Shown: positions 1 through 8,445 of the stretch, one piece after another | Position numbering within the stretch: the first letter of the stretch is position 1 | Layout: every line of letters begins with the position of its first letter | Assembly (NCBI GenBank): GCA_902406105.1 | Contig: CABPCP010000013.1 | Span: forward strand, 1-50,572 | Direction: 5' to 3' | DNA from: an uncultured Mordavella sp. | GTDB lineage: Bacteria > Bacillota > Clostridia > Lachnospirales > Lachnospiraceae | Length of the DNA: 50,572 nucleotides | Translations under genes and position numbers: made by a program | The notes under the pieces: model-generated | What the model was told of the DNA's origin: nothing | The model's input: the letters and a program-made list of their open reading frames with translations, nothing else | Databases searched by the model: none

Positions 1-197
1 ACATCCTCACACTTTTTCTGAAAAGAGGTCCCTTCCAGACAGAACATTCCAAGCCGTTCCAGATTTGGCGCCTTCAGATTCCCGCTTCTGACACAGGTTC
101 CAAAAGTGTCGCATCCCACGTCGTCAAAAAGCCCCGCATCCGGCGCCTCACCGACGCCGACGCTGTCCAGCACGATCAAAAATACCCGTTTTGCCAT
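1..197 (-). CDS. deoB: Phosphopentomutase, N-terminal part (runs off the window)
   Basis: Only the first 65 codons lie in the window. The protein opens MAKRVFLIVLDSVGVGEAPD, the N-terminal signature of DeoB, whose Asp in the LDS motif binds a catalytic metal. DeoB interconverts ribose-1-phosphate and ribose-5-phosphate (and the deoxy forms) in the cytosol during nucleoside catabolism. The start at 197 is preceded by AAGGGAG nine bases upstream. It lies 80 bp downstream of adenine deaminase in the same direction, so the permease, deaminase and mutase look like one purine-salvage unit. The C-terminal domain cannot be checked. Confidence 0.85.
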   Translation of the reverse strand, partial: MAKRVFLIVLDSVGVGEAPDAGLFDDVGCDTFGTCVRSGNLKAPNLERLGMFCLEGTSFQKKCED

Positions 198-223
198 ATC
201 TTATCACTCCCTTATATTGTTAT

Positions 224-252
224 GGCGCGCCTTTCCAGCAAAAAGGCGCGCC
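224..252. other. Hairpin between adenine deaminase and phosphopentomutase
   Basis: Inverted arms of 11 bp (GGCGCGCCTTT at 224-234 and its complement at 242-252) enclose a 7-base loop. No T-run follows the hairpin on the minus strand. It is therefore more likely an intercistronic stem that tunes or partly attenuates readthrough into deoB than a full terminator. Confidence 0.5.
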
Positions 253-277
253 GTCCGTCTATCCTTCCCTCTCCGTC

Positions 278-2056
278 TTAGGCGGGAAAGATTGGTATGA
301 TTTTTTTACGATTCACATCTACTAAGCCCAGATCTGACATTTTTACTTCTGGGATCACCGGAAGGGCCAGCGTTACGATCCTAAGGAGCGGATTCTCCAT
401 CTCCGTCAGTCCGAGAGCCCGGTTCGCGTCCTTCATCTTGGCGCTGTCCTTAGCCAGATCTTCCGCCTTCTTCAAGGAGATCAGCCCTGCCAGAGGCAGT
501 TCCAGCGTATGCAGGATCTTTCCATCTTTGACCGCGCACATTCCTCCGCCCACTCTCTTCAGCTCTTCCGCCGTGATCAGCGCATCCGCCGGATCGTCGT
601 AGACGATCGTCAGGTTGTGACTGTCATGGGACACGGTAGAAGCAAGGGCGCCGCAGGTTGTACCAAATCCACGGACAACTCCAAGAGCCAGGTTGTCATT
701 TCCCTCATAACGGTTGACCACCGCCACAAACTTCAGGTCCTTATCTCCGCTCAGATCTAATTTTCCGTCCTTAACCGGAAGTTCCTCGCACACTGCCTCC
801 GTGGAAGAAAGATTCAAGTCATAGTAAGTCATGACATTTACCTTGACGGTTCCTTCCTGTACAGGAGCCTTCAGCACGAAATCCTCCTCCGTAAGTTCTT
901 TCACGTGTACAGAATTCCTGCTTTCCAAAGGATAAGACTTTTCTTCGATATCAGCCAGAAGCTTTCCATTTTCTGCCACCAGCTTCCCTCCATAGAAAAC
1001 TTTTGACGGCTTTAACTCGGTCAGGCTCTCTACGATCTGCAAGTCCGCCGCGTATCCTGGAGCGACTGCCCCCAGATTTTCGATCCCCGCTTCTCTTGCG
1101 TTATTTAACGTAGCGCTTTTGATCGCCGCCACCGGCTCCATGCCATAGCGGATAGCCGCCCGGACCACATCATTCATATGTCCGTTATGCAGGATATCAT
1201 CCGCCTCCCTGTCATCTGTACACAGGCTCAGATTGTCAAAGAATTTGAAATCCTTAACACCTTCCAAGATTTCCTTCACATTCTTTGTGATGGAACTGTC
1301 CCTAGCGTCCACATGCATACCGCTGCGGATCTTTTCTGCCGCTTCCTCTCCAAGCCTGGATTCATGGCAGGTATTAGGACCGCCGCAAAGATAGGCTGAC
1401 AGCGCTCTTCCTGATACAAAGGGAGCGTGCCCCTGTAAATAAAGGCCATTTTTCTCAGCCACATCGATAATGTCCATCATCCGGTCCCCGCCCTGGATCA
1501 CATCGATAAAATCCATAACCTCCGCAAGTCCGATGACTCTCGGAAGCTGGGCCAGTTCCTGGATCTCTTCTACGCCAAACTCAGCGCCCGCGTTCTCCAA
1601 TCCCGGAACCGCCGGAACGCAGCTTGGAATATCGATCAACTGGCGCATAGGGAGTTCCTCAGAGCTGTCATACATATAACGGACTCCCTCTACACCCCAG
1701 ACATTTCCAATCTCATGCGGATCGGTGATCACTGTGGTAGTCCCGTGAGGAATCACAGTCCGGGCAAAATTCCGGGGCGTCATCATGGAGCTTTCAATAT
1801 GCTCGTGGGCATCGATAAATCCGGGGATCAGGTAGCGCCCCTGCCCGTCGATCACTTCTTTGGCCCCGTCAAGATCCGCTTCCAGATCTTTGTACTCCAC
1901 ATGGGCGATCATCCCATCAAAAATAAACACATTGGCTGGGTAAATCTCACCCGTGATCGTATTTACCAGCCTCACATTTTTGATCAGAAGATCACTTTGG
2001 ATTTCTCCGAGAGCCGCCTTTAATAGCTCCCGCTTGTTCTTTGGACGTATTTTCAT
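278..2056 (-). CDS. ade: Adenine deaminase
   Basis: 592 aa, the usual length for bacterial adenine deaminase, which hydrolyses adenine to hypoxanthine and ammonia. The N-terminal half has the amidohydrolase metal motif (GFIDAHEHIESSMM, near residue 80) and later GHAPFVSG. The C-terminal third carries SHDSHNLTIVYDD, characteristic of the Ade family. AAGGAGA lies 11 bases before the ATG. The gene starts 20 bp after the stop of the COG2252-type permease, which fits uptake of adenine followed by deamination. Soluble and cytosolic. Identification is secure; the in vivo metal is not visible from sequence. Confidence 0.95.
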   Translation of the reverse strand: MKIRPKNKRELLKAALGEIQSDLLIKNVRLVNTITGEIYPANVFIFDGMIAHVEYKDLEADLDGAKEVIDGQGRYLIPGFIDAHEHIESSMMTPRNFARTVIPHGTTTVITDPHEIGNVWGVEGVRYMYDSSEELPMRQLIDIPSCVPAVPGLENAGAEFGVEEIQELAQLPRVIGLAEVMDFIDVIQGGDRMMDIIDVAEKNGLYLQGHAPFVSGRALSAYLCGGPNTCHESRLGEEAAEKIRSGMHVDARDSSITKNVKEILEGVKDFKFFDNLSLCTDDREADDILHNGHMNDVVRAAIRYGMEPVAAIKSATLNNAREAGIENLGAVAPGYAADLQIVESLTELKPSKVFYGGKLVAENGKLLADIEEKSYPLESRNSVHVKELTEEDFVLKAPVQEGTVKVNVMTYYDLNLSSTEAVCEELPVKDGKLDLSGDKDLKFVAVVNRYEGNDNLALGVVRGFGTTCGALASTVSHDSHNLTIVYDDPADALITAEELKRVGGGMCAVKDGKILHTLELPLAGLISLKKAEDLAKDSAKMKDANRALGLTEMENPLLRIVTLALPVIPEVKMSDLGLVDVNRKKIIPIFPA

Positions 2057-2076
2057 AAGTCACTGTCTCCTTTTTA

Positions 2077-3408
2077 TTAATTAAAAATAAAATACATTAC
2101 TAACGGGATAGCCAGCACATACATTACCGGTGAAAGTTCTTTGTATTTGCCGGTAGCCAGTTTAATAAAGATATGGGCAAGGATACCAGCCGCGATTCCT
2201 GAAGCGATTCCTCCGGCGAAGATTACGAACATGATCATAACAAATGGGCCAAAGGCATCGGTAAAATCGCTGAAATCAATATTCTGGATTCCAGATACCA
2301 TAAGGAATCCCACGAAAATCAGCGCCGGACCGGTGGCCGCATCCGGGATCATCAAGACCAAAGGAGAGAAGAATACCATGATTCCAAACAGAATCGCCAC
2401 AACCACGCTGGTAAGTCCAGTTCTTCCTCCAGCCTCTACACCAGAGGATGATTCTACAAAGGTAGTGATCGTTGTGTTTCCGGTACAGGCGCCCACACAG
2501 GTTCCAATGGCATCTACCAGGAATGGTTTCTGGATATCCGGCATGTTTCCATTTTCATCCAGCATATTCGCTTTTCCCGCAACTCCAAGCACTGTTCCCA
2601 ATGTAGAGAAAAAGTCCCCGCAGAAAGTGATAAATACATAGATTACCGTCTGGAAGGCCAGAAGTCCTTTAAAATCAAAGGAAATCATCAGATTGCCCAG
2701 TCCCTGCATATCCGGCAGCTTTGCCGCGGCATCCGGAAGCTGCGTCACCCCAACCGGGATTCCGATCAAGGTCACTGCCACGATTCCGATCAAAATGGCT
2801 CCATTTACACGATACGCCGTCAAAACCGCGATCAGGAACAGCCCAAACAAGGCCAGCGCCACCGCAGGCTGTGTAAAATCCCCCATGCCGATTCCATCTT
2901 CAAAAGTACCGATCCCGGAATTGTCAAATCCAAGATACGCAATATAGAATCCGATGGCCGCTCCGATCGATACTTTAATATTCTTAGGAATCGCTTTTAC
3001 GATCAGATCCCGGATCCCAAAAATAGTCAAGAGCACAAAGATAGAGCCAGAGATCAAAGTGATCGCCATGATCTCGCCAAACGCAAGTTCCCCGGATTGG
3101 AGAAGGGCTCCAAACATAAAGTTTGTTCCCATTCCAGTGGAAAGCGCAAACGGCATGTTTGCGTACAGTCCCATGAACAGCGTAATGATGGCGCTGACGA
3201 TCGCGCAGGTAACAGCCAAAGCTTCTTTTGTGATCACCAGCCCGTTCACATCTGTGAAGTATGCCGCGTCACCAAATCCAATGATGGCGCTGGGCTGTAC
3301 CACAAGCACATAAGCCATGGTCATAAAAGTCGTGAGTCCTGCCAGGATCTCTGTTTTAACATTTGCACCCTTTTCATTCAGTTTGAAAAATGATTGTAGT
3401 TTCCCCAT
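2077..3408 (-). CDS. NCS2/AzgA-type purine permease
   Basis: 443 aa polytopic membrane protein of the COG2252 (AzgA/PbuG/PbuO) branch of NCS2 transporters, which take up hypoxanthine, guanine or adenine with protons. Visible marks are the N-terminal block KTEILAGLTTFMTMAYVLVV, a GMGTNFMFG segment, FCGDFFSTLGTVLGV and TTITTFVESSSGVEAGGRTG, all typical of the branch. About 12-14 hydrophobic segments span the length. It is the first gene of a unit with ade, which suggests adenine or hypoxanthine as substrate. A second paralogue is encoded at 33806-35185. Confidence 0.92.
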   Translation of the reverse strand: MGKLQSFFKLNEKGANVKTEILAGLTTFMTMAYVLVVQPSAIIGFGDAAYFTDVNGLVITKEALAVTCAIVSAIITLFMGLYANMPFALSTGMGTNFMFGALLQSGELAFGEIMAITLISGSIFVLLTIFGIRDLIVKAIPKNIKVSIGAAIGFYIAYLGFDNSGIGTFEDGIGMGDFTQPAVALALFGLFLIAVLTAYRVNGAILIGIVAVTLIGIPVGVTQLPDAAAKLPDMQGLGNLMISFDFKGLLAFQTVIYVFITFCGDFFSTLGTVLGVAGKANMLDENGNMPDIQKPFLVDAIGTCVGACTGNTTITTFVESSSGVEAGGRTGLTSVVVAILFGIMVFFSPLVLMIPDAATGPALIFVGFLMVSGIQNIDFSDFTDAFGPFVMIMFVIFAGGIASGIAAGILAHIFIKLATGKYKELSPVMYVLAIPLVMYFIFN

Positions 3409-3456
3409 TCTTCTCTCTCTTTCCTTTCCATATATAAATTGTCATTAACGGAATCC

Positions 3457-3486
3457 ATTATACTCTACCCCGCCGCTCTTTTGCAA
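3457..3486 (-). promoter_or_regulatory. Promoter of the permease-ade unit
   Basis: On the minus strand a TTGCAA -35 box (3486-3481) and a perfect TATAAT -10 box (3462-3457) are separated by 18 bases. The -35 box begins immediately after the stop codon of the upstream DUF2007 gene. I see no purine-riboswitch core in the short leader. Confidence 0.65.
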
Positions 3487-3488
3487 AC

Positions 3489-3728
3489 CTATTCTTCAGC
3501 TTTCAATCCCATATTTTCCAAAACCTCTTCCGCCTTCTTCTTTTCTTCTGCCGGAATATAGATTTCCTCCCCGCAAAGAGAGTTGGCGCCATAGGTATTT
3601 AAGAACCCTCTGCCGTCCGCGTCTTTTTTATAAGCAGGGATTCCGACACTCCTTAATGCTTCCAAGATCATCTCTGCCTGCAGATTGTCTTCCGCAACGA
3701 AAATCTTCTTTACGTCCGCTCCTTCCAT
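3489..3728 (-). CDS. DUF2007-type small protein
   Basis: 79 aa starting MEGADVKKIFVAEDNLQAEM. I chose the ATG at 3728 because GGGAGA lies eight bases upstream; the frame is open further upstream, but that part overlaps the kinase gene in another frame. The alternating beta-alpha pattern with EADMI-like entry (NLQAEMILEALRSVGIPAY) and the terminal EEVLENMG helix fits DUF2007 'putative signal transducing' proteins. Their role is not established. It follows the histidine kinase by 31 bp and is probably co-transcribed with the cassette. Confidence 0.7.
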   Translation of the reverse strand: MEGADVKKIFVAEDNLQAEMILEALRSVGIPAYKKDADGRGFLNTYGANSLCGEEIYIPAEEKKKAEEVLENMGLKAEE

Positions 3729-3759
3729 TTTCCCATCTCCCTTCTCCTTACTATGGATA

Positions 3760-4677
3760 CTAGCACTTCTCATCCAGGAAATCAACGGCTGGGAACCATA
3801 GAATGATCCGGAATTCATTTCCGGCCACATCCGCTTTTATTTTTCCGCCCATACGCAGTACAAATTCTTTGGCGATGGCCAGACCCAGTCCCGTAGAATT
3901 TCTGCTCCTTGCCTTGTCCGCCTTATAAAAACGCTCGAACACCCGATCTGGATCGATCTCTTCCGGATGTTCTGCCGGATTGCTGATCTTCAGGCAGATT
4001 TCCTTTCCTTCCCGGCACAGGGAGAAAGAAATCCTCTCTCTCCCATGATCCATACTATTCTTAATGATATTCTGCAGCACTCTCCGAAGAGCCGGAACAT
4101 TTCCCTCAATATACAATTCTCTTTCCGGGATCTGGATATCCGGCTGGATACCCTGTTCCGTCCAGTCTTCATAATAGGAGAAAATACATTCTTTTAAGAT
4201 CCGGTTCAGACAGCATCTGGACAGCTCTAACTGAAAAGAGTCGTCCCTAAGTTTCGTGAACGTAAACAGTTCTTCCAGCATTTCTTTCAAACTCTCTACC
4301 CGTTCTTCTATAATTCCCAGATACCTCTGCTGCTCTTCCGGGTCTGAGGACTCTTTCAAAAGCTGAAAATACCCGTCCAGCGACGTAAGCGGCGTGCGGA
4401 TGTCGTGGGAAAGGCTGGTATAAGTATCTGAAAGCATCTGCTCCTTCTTCTGGTAAGAAAGCTGCTGTCTCTTCCTTTCTCCGATCATTTCGTTTAAAAG
4501 CTCTGTCAGTTCTCTGAGACTTCCCGCTGTCCAGTCTCCTGTGATCATCATATTGCTTTCATTCTCTCTTAAGAACGCAAGCTGGCGGCAGATGTTTTTC
4601 ACCTGCCGCTCATATCTCCACAGAATGACCGCTAAGGCCAGACAAAGTATAATTAGGATTCCAATGATCATTTCCAT
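3760..4677 (-). CDS. Sensor histidine kinase of the ABC cassette
   Basis: 305 aa. One N-terminal membrane helix (residues 3-20) and a very short extracytoplasmic part, followed by a DHp domain with SHDIRTPLTSL (phospho-accepting His near residue 90). The ATPase domain has NIIKNSMDHG (N box) and STGLGLAIAKEF (G2 box). This is the 'intramembrane-sensing' style kinase seen beside peptide-resistance ABC transporters. Its ATG follows the permease stop codon directly, so translation is likely coupled. Its probable partner is the regulator at 6703-7377. Confidence 0.9.
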   Translation of the reverse strand: MEMIIGILIILCLALAVILWRYERQVKNICRQLAFLRENESNMMITGDWTAGSLRELTELLNEMIGERKRQQLSYQKKEQMLSDTYTSLSHDIRTPLTSLDGYFQLLKESSDPEEQQRYLGIIEERVESLKEMLEELFTFTKLRDDSFQLELSRCCLNRILKECIFSYYEDWTEQGIQPDIQIPERELYIEGNVPALRRVLQNIIKNSMDHGRERISFSLCREGKEICLKISNPAEHPEEIDPDRVFERFYKADKARSRNSTGLGLAIAKEFVLRMGGKIKADVAGNEFRIILWFPAVDFLDEKC

Positions 4678-5532
4678 TTATTCAATATCCCTCTTTGTAA
4701 AAATCAGACCTGTCAAAATCCCGCACACCAAGATATAGGCCGCGGCCACACCTGCCGCATAGAATCCGTCCGCGCCGGACGGCCGCATGGTCAGCATAGA
4801 AAGCTGTCCTGTCACCGTATGATCCAACAGCCGAAAGTCTTCGAATCCCAGATTGTGGATCAGGTTATCTATAGCTCCATAGAAGCTGGCCAACAGATTC
4901 ATGCATAGCCCTACCGCAAGGATCATACTGAACACACTGCTCCTTAGGATCACCGCCGATGCCATACAGATCAGAGCAAGAGCCAAATGCAGCAGAAGCT
5001 GGACGCCCAGATACCCAAGGAATTCCTGTGTGATCCCCAACTTCAGATATCCGAAGATGATCTGATTGGAAACCGCCTGGATGAAAAGAAAGACCCCAAA
5101 TGTTAAGAGCACATAAATCCCCAGGGCAGCGATCTTGGAAACGATCAGCTTCCACCTGCCGTTGATCTGTCCTCCAATATTCTTTAAGTACCCGCTGTTC
5201 ATGTCAGCCGAAGAGAAAAGCACCGCGAAAATCGCCAAAAACACGGCCACAAACTTTCCCTGGATATTGGCGTACAAAATATCTGACAAGGTTACCTTCT
5301 CCCCCGGATCCGTGGGAAGTATCACCTGCATCCCTATCATTACCGCGTTTTCCCCATTTTCTTCCTGTTCCTGGTAGAACTGATGGTTTTCCGCCTGGAT
5401 CTGCGTATCTTCATAATCGGTCTTGGACAGAGATGTGGTAAATACTATGAGCACCCCCATCACGATCCAGATCACATACAGGCTTTTGGTATGGAACATC
5501 CGATATAGATCCATTCTCACCGCATTAAGCAT
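4678..5532 (-). CDS. ABC-2 type permease of the cassette
   Basis: About 284 aa with an N-terminal helix (residues near 20-35) and roughly five further hydrophobic segments toward the C-terminus, as in the membrane subunits of lantibiotic or bacitracin resistance transporters. The ATG at 5532 is preferred over the in-frame GTG at 5541 because AGGAGG lies eight bases before it. It overlaps the ATPase stop codon by 8 bp, so the two are translationally coupled. Sequence alone does not tell the exported or excluded compound. Confidence 0.85.
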   Translation of the reverse strand: MLNAVRMDLYRMFHTKSLYVIWIVMGVLIVFTTSLSKTDYEDTQIQAENHQFYQEQEENGENAVMIGMQVILPTDPGEKVTLSDILYANIQGKFVAVFLAIFAVLFSSADMNSGYLKNIGGQINGRWKLIVSKIAALGIYVLLTFGVFLFIQAVSNQIIFGYLKLGITQEFLGYLGVQLLLHLALALICMASAVILRSSVFSMILAVGLCMNLLASFYGAIDNLIHNLGFEDFRLLDHTVTGQLSMLTMRPSGADGFYAAGVAAAYILVCGILTGLIFTKRDIE

Positions 5533-6442
5533 TTCCCTCACCTCCTGTCAGATTCAGAAAGTAAGTTTCCAGTTCTTCGCTGTTGATCCCGATGCCTTTC
5601 ACCAGAATCCCTGCCTTGGCAAGCTCCATATTGATCCTGGCGCTCTCGTCCAGCCGCTCGAAGATCTGGATATGTTCTTTATCCGCGATCTGATAATCTT
5701 TAAATCCAAGCGCGTCCAGAACCGGAACCGCCTGTTTCGGCTGATCCAGCGTGATCTCAATCCGCTCACTGCAGCGTTTCATCAATTCCTCTCTGGTCAA
5801 TTCCTGCAAAAGACTCCCCTGATGGATGATTCCGTAATCCGTTGCAATTTTAGACAATTCTTCCAGAATATGGCTGGATATGATGATCGTCATATTCCGC
5901 TCTTCATTTAATTTAAGGATGGTGTCCCGGACCTCCGCGATCCCCTGCGGGTCTAAGCCATTAATGGGTTCATCCAATACCAGGAGATCCGGTTCCCCTA
6001 CCAGGGCAAGCGCAATGCCAAGCCTCTGTTTCATTCCAAGGGAAAATCGTTTCACCGGTTTTCTTCCGCAATCTTCCAAGCCAACAATTCTCAGAAGCTC
6101 TTCCACATATCCCTTTTTGTAGACTCCAAACAGTTTACACTTGATCCTCAGATTGGAAGCGGCGCTCATATTCCCGTATAATCCCGGCGCCTCGATCAGA
6201 CATCCGATGCGGGAACGCAGTTCCCGCAAATCCTTCCCTTTCTTTCCAAACATCTCGATCTCACCCGCCGTCGGGCTTGCCAGGCCGCTGATCATCTTTA
6301 GAAACGTTGTCTTCCCGGCCCCGTTTCTTCCGATAAATCCATAGACCGCTCCCCGCTTTATATGAAGGCTGACCTGGTCAACCGCCCTCTGGTGCCCATA
6401 CTTTTTCGTCAGGCCGCGGGTCCTAAGCAAAACATCACTCAT
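5525..6442 (-). CDS. ABC transporter ATPase (peptide-resistance type)
   Basis: 305 aa with Walker A GRNGAGKTT (near residue 40), signature FSLGMKQRLGIA, Walker B LLVLDEPINGLDP and the H-loop SSHIL. The C-terminal 80 residues form the extension seen in BcrA/MutF-like ATPases. Family knowledge: such ATPases pair with an ABC-2 permease to protect against bacitracin, lantibiotics or similar agents. The neighbours (permease, kinase, regulator) support this reading. The substrate is inferred only by class. Confidence 0.9.
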   Translation of the reverse strand: MSDVLLRTRGLTKKYGHQRAVDQVSLHIKRGAVYGFIGRNGAGKTTFLKMISGLASPTAGEIEMFGKKGKDLRELRSRIGCLIEAPGLYGNMSAASNLRIKCKLFGVYKKGYVEELLRIVGLEDCGRKPVKRFSLGMKQRLGIALALVGEPDLLVLDEPINGLDPQGIAEVRDTILKLNEERNMTIIISSHILEELSKIATDYGIIHQGSLLQELTREELMKRCSERIEITLDQPKQAVPVLDALGFKDYQIADKEHIQIFERLDESARINMELAKAGILVKGIGINSEELETYFLNLTGGEGNA

Positions 6443-6539
6443 CGTTCTTTCATCTCCTTCATTTTCTTATCTGCACACTCAGGATACAAAACAGACCCTA
6501 AAAAAACGCAAATAAAAAGTAAAAAAAGACTAAAGCCAC

Positions 6540-6702
6540 CAGTTCCGCTATGCATTGTTTGGGAGCGGAAACCATGCTTGCATGGTTTTGCGAGCAGACA
6601 TATGCATGAGTGGAGCGCCCGTATATGAGCAAACGTAGCCGGCAGGCCGGCGGAGAAGCCCCACCGGGGCGGTTTGCGAATGGGCGCGGGCGGAGAAGCC
6701 TC
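6540..6702. repeat. Mosaic palindromic GC-rich insert between regulator and ATPase genes
   Basis: This roughly 160-bp stretch starts right after the regulator stop and differs in composition from its surroundings. It holds three hairpins: 9-bp arms at 6569-6577/6580-6588, 5-bp arms at 6638-6642/6647-6651, and 5-bp arms at 6658-6662/6666-6670. It also holds a 12-bp direct repeat GGCGGAGAAGCC at 6649-6660 and 6689-6700. On the minus strand it is followed by a T-rich tract (about 6480-6535). It may be a small non-autonomous repeat element or a structured RNA. It appears non-coding. Confidence 0.5.
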
Positions 6703-7377
6703 TTATGAGTGAAGCCTGTATCCAATCCCCCACACTGTATCGATGTATTCTTTTTTTGAAACTTCTTTCAGCTTTTTACGGATATTACTGATATGCACGT
6801 CCAGCGTCTTGGTCTCTCCCATGTAAGGTTCCTGCCACGCATACTCAAAAATATCCTCTTTACTGAACACCTGCTTTGGATGTTTTAGGAGAAGTTCCAG
6901 GATCGCGAATTCCTGCCGGGTGATCTTAGGGATCTCTTTTTCTTCCGCCCACACCTGGAAGGTGGTCCTGTCTAACTTCAAGCCCTGGCTGGAGAGCACC
7001 TGCTTTTCCTCCTGGTTCTGTGCATGGCGGAGCTGTACCTGTATCCTGGCCATTACTTCTTTGATCTCAAAAGGTTTCGTAATATAGTCGTCTGCCCCGG
7101 CTTTCAGAAGGTCCACTTTCTCATCCAAGCTGTCTTTGGCGGTCAGTACGATCACCGGAAGTCCGCCTTTTTCTCTGATCTTTTCAAGGACCTGCTCTCC
7201 TGCCATTCCCGGCAGCATTAGATCCAGCAGTACCAAAGCGTAATCTTTCATATTTAAGAGCATATCTCCTTCTGTGCCGGAAAATGCCTGTTCACAGAGA
7301 TATCCTTCTTTTTCCAGCGCTTCTTTCAGCAGATTGTTAATATGAGGATCATCTTCTACGATCAAAATCTTCTGCAC
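6703..7377 (-). CDS. OmpR-family response regulator of the ABC cassette
   Basis: 224 aa. The receiver domain (1-115) has the acidic pair EDD, the phospho-acceptor in LLDLMLPG and the Lys in ITKPFE. A winged-helix DNA-binding domain follows (about 130-224), ending DTVWGIGYRL. The start is a GTG at 7377 with AAGGAGG seven bases upstream. It is first in the cassette but separated from the ATPase gene by 260 bp that contain the palindromic insert, so the ABC genes may have their own promoter controlled by this regulator. Confidence 0.92.
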   Translation of the reverse strand: MQKILIVEDDPHINNLLKEALEKEGYLCEQAFSGTEGDMLLNMKDYALVLLDLMLPGMAGEQVLEKIREKGGLPVIVLTAKDSLDEKVDLLKAGADDYITKPFEIKEVMARIQVQLRHAQNQEEKQVLSSQGLKLDRTTFQVWAEEKEIPKITRQEFAILELLLKHPKQVFSKEDIFEYAWQEPYMGETKTLDVHISNIRKKLKEVSKKEYIDTVWGIGYRLHS

Positions 7378-7427
7378 GGTTCTTCCTCCTTCATTCTTTA
7401 TCGGTCAGTCTTCTAAAAATAAGTTCC

Positions 7428-8354
7428 TTAGATCCGCCCTTCATTCTTTTCTTCCAGCACGCGGATTCCTTCAAGGAACATCCAGCAGATAGGGGTTGGG
7501 ATCCCCAAATCCTGTCCCATTTTCACCATACTTCCCGCAAACATTTCCACTTCTGTTTTCTTTCCTGCCTCCAGATCCTGCAAAGTAGACGGTTTGTTCT
7601 TATAAGGAATCTCAAGCAATGTCTCCGACTGCCCCTTCATCACTTCCTCTGAAATATAAATGCCTTTCATTTCAGCGACAGCCTGCACTTCCTTCATGGC
7701 CGCCCAGCGGATCTTGTTGGCCGCCTTGCTCACGCCATAAGCGCCAAAGGGAACTCCCAGAAGGGCGCATGTCAGGTTCTCTCCTACGTTGCACATAAAT
7801 TTAAACCATAATCCCCACAGCATGTCTTTATCAATCTCATACGGGATATCACAGTACTCAAACAGCTTTTTTACTGCCACTGTCCGTTCTGTCAGTTCCT
7901 CATTCCGGGCCTCCCCAAAATGCACTTTTCCCCAGTAGGGGTCAAAGTCGGCCCGACCGTCTTTCATTACAATAGATACTCTCATATAGGAGTACAGCAC
8001 ATGGTCCCATCCATAAACGGCCGCGACTCTCTCTTCACTTTCCACGCCATTCATCACGCATAAAATCTGCGTCCTATCTCCCACAAACCTGCGGATGTCT
8101 TTGATCGCCTGATCAAGCCCCATGTCTTTGACCGCCATGATGATCAAGTCTTTCGGTTCCCCATCTTTTGGCTCGCAAACCGGAAAGTGATAGTTTACGC
8201 CATTGACCATCACACCCCGGCTTTCCAGACGTTTTTTCCTGTCTCCTTCCGCGATCACGCAGAAGCGCTCTCTTCCTAAATGTTCTTCCATTCTTGGCGC
8301 AAAGAAAACTCCCATAGCTCCCAGGCCGATCAGCGCCGCGCTTTTGATCTCCAT
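7428..8354 (-). CDS. Ketopantoate reductase (ApbA/PanE) family dehydrogenase
   Basis: 308 aa from the ATG at 8354, chosen because AGGAGGAG lies six bases upstream. The N-terminal Rossmann motif ALIGLGAMG (residues 6-14) would bind NADPH. The C-terminal helical domain has LWFKFMCNVGENLTCALLG and later NKPSTLQDLEAGKKTEVE, the family's substrate and catalytic blocks (Lys and Asn/Glu). Family members reduce 2-dehydropantoate to pantoate or act on related 2-oxo acids. No other pantothenate genes are adjacent, so the substrate remains open. Confidence 0.8.
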   Translation of the reverse strand: MEIKSAALIGLGAMGVFFAPRMEEHLGRERFCVIAEGDRKKRLESRGVMVNGVNYHFPVCEPKDGEPKDLIIMAVKDMGLDQAIKDIRRFVGDRTQILCVMNGVESEERVAAVYGWDHVLYSYMRVSIVMKDGRADFDPYWGKVHFGEARNEELTERTVAVKKLFEYCDIPYEIDKDMLWGLWFKFMCNVGENLTCALLGVPFGAYGVSKAANKIRWAAMKEVQAVAEMKGIYISEEVMKGQSETLLEIPYKNKPSTLQDLEAGKKTEVEMFAGSMVKMGQDLGIPTPICWMFLEGIRVLEEKNEGRI

Positions 8355-8445
8355 TTTCTTCTCCTCCTTATAGAAGCCCCATGCTGCTGTCACCGCATGA
8401 GGCCTCCTTTGTGATAAATTTAATATTGATATACTTGTTCAAAAA

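Noticed and set aside
6498..6733. Small overlapping frames after the response regulator
   Set aside because: They run through the palindromic insert, differ in composition from real genes here and lack ribosome sites.
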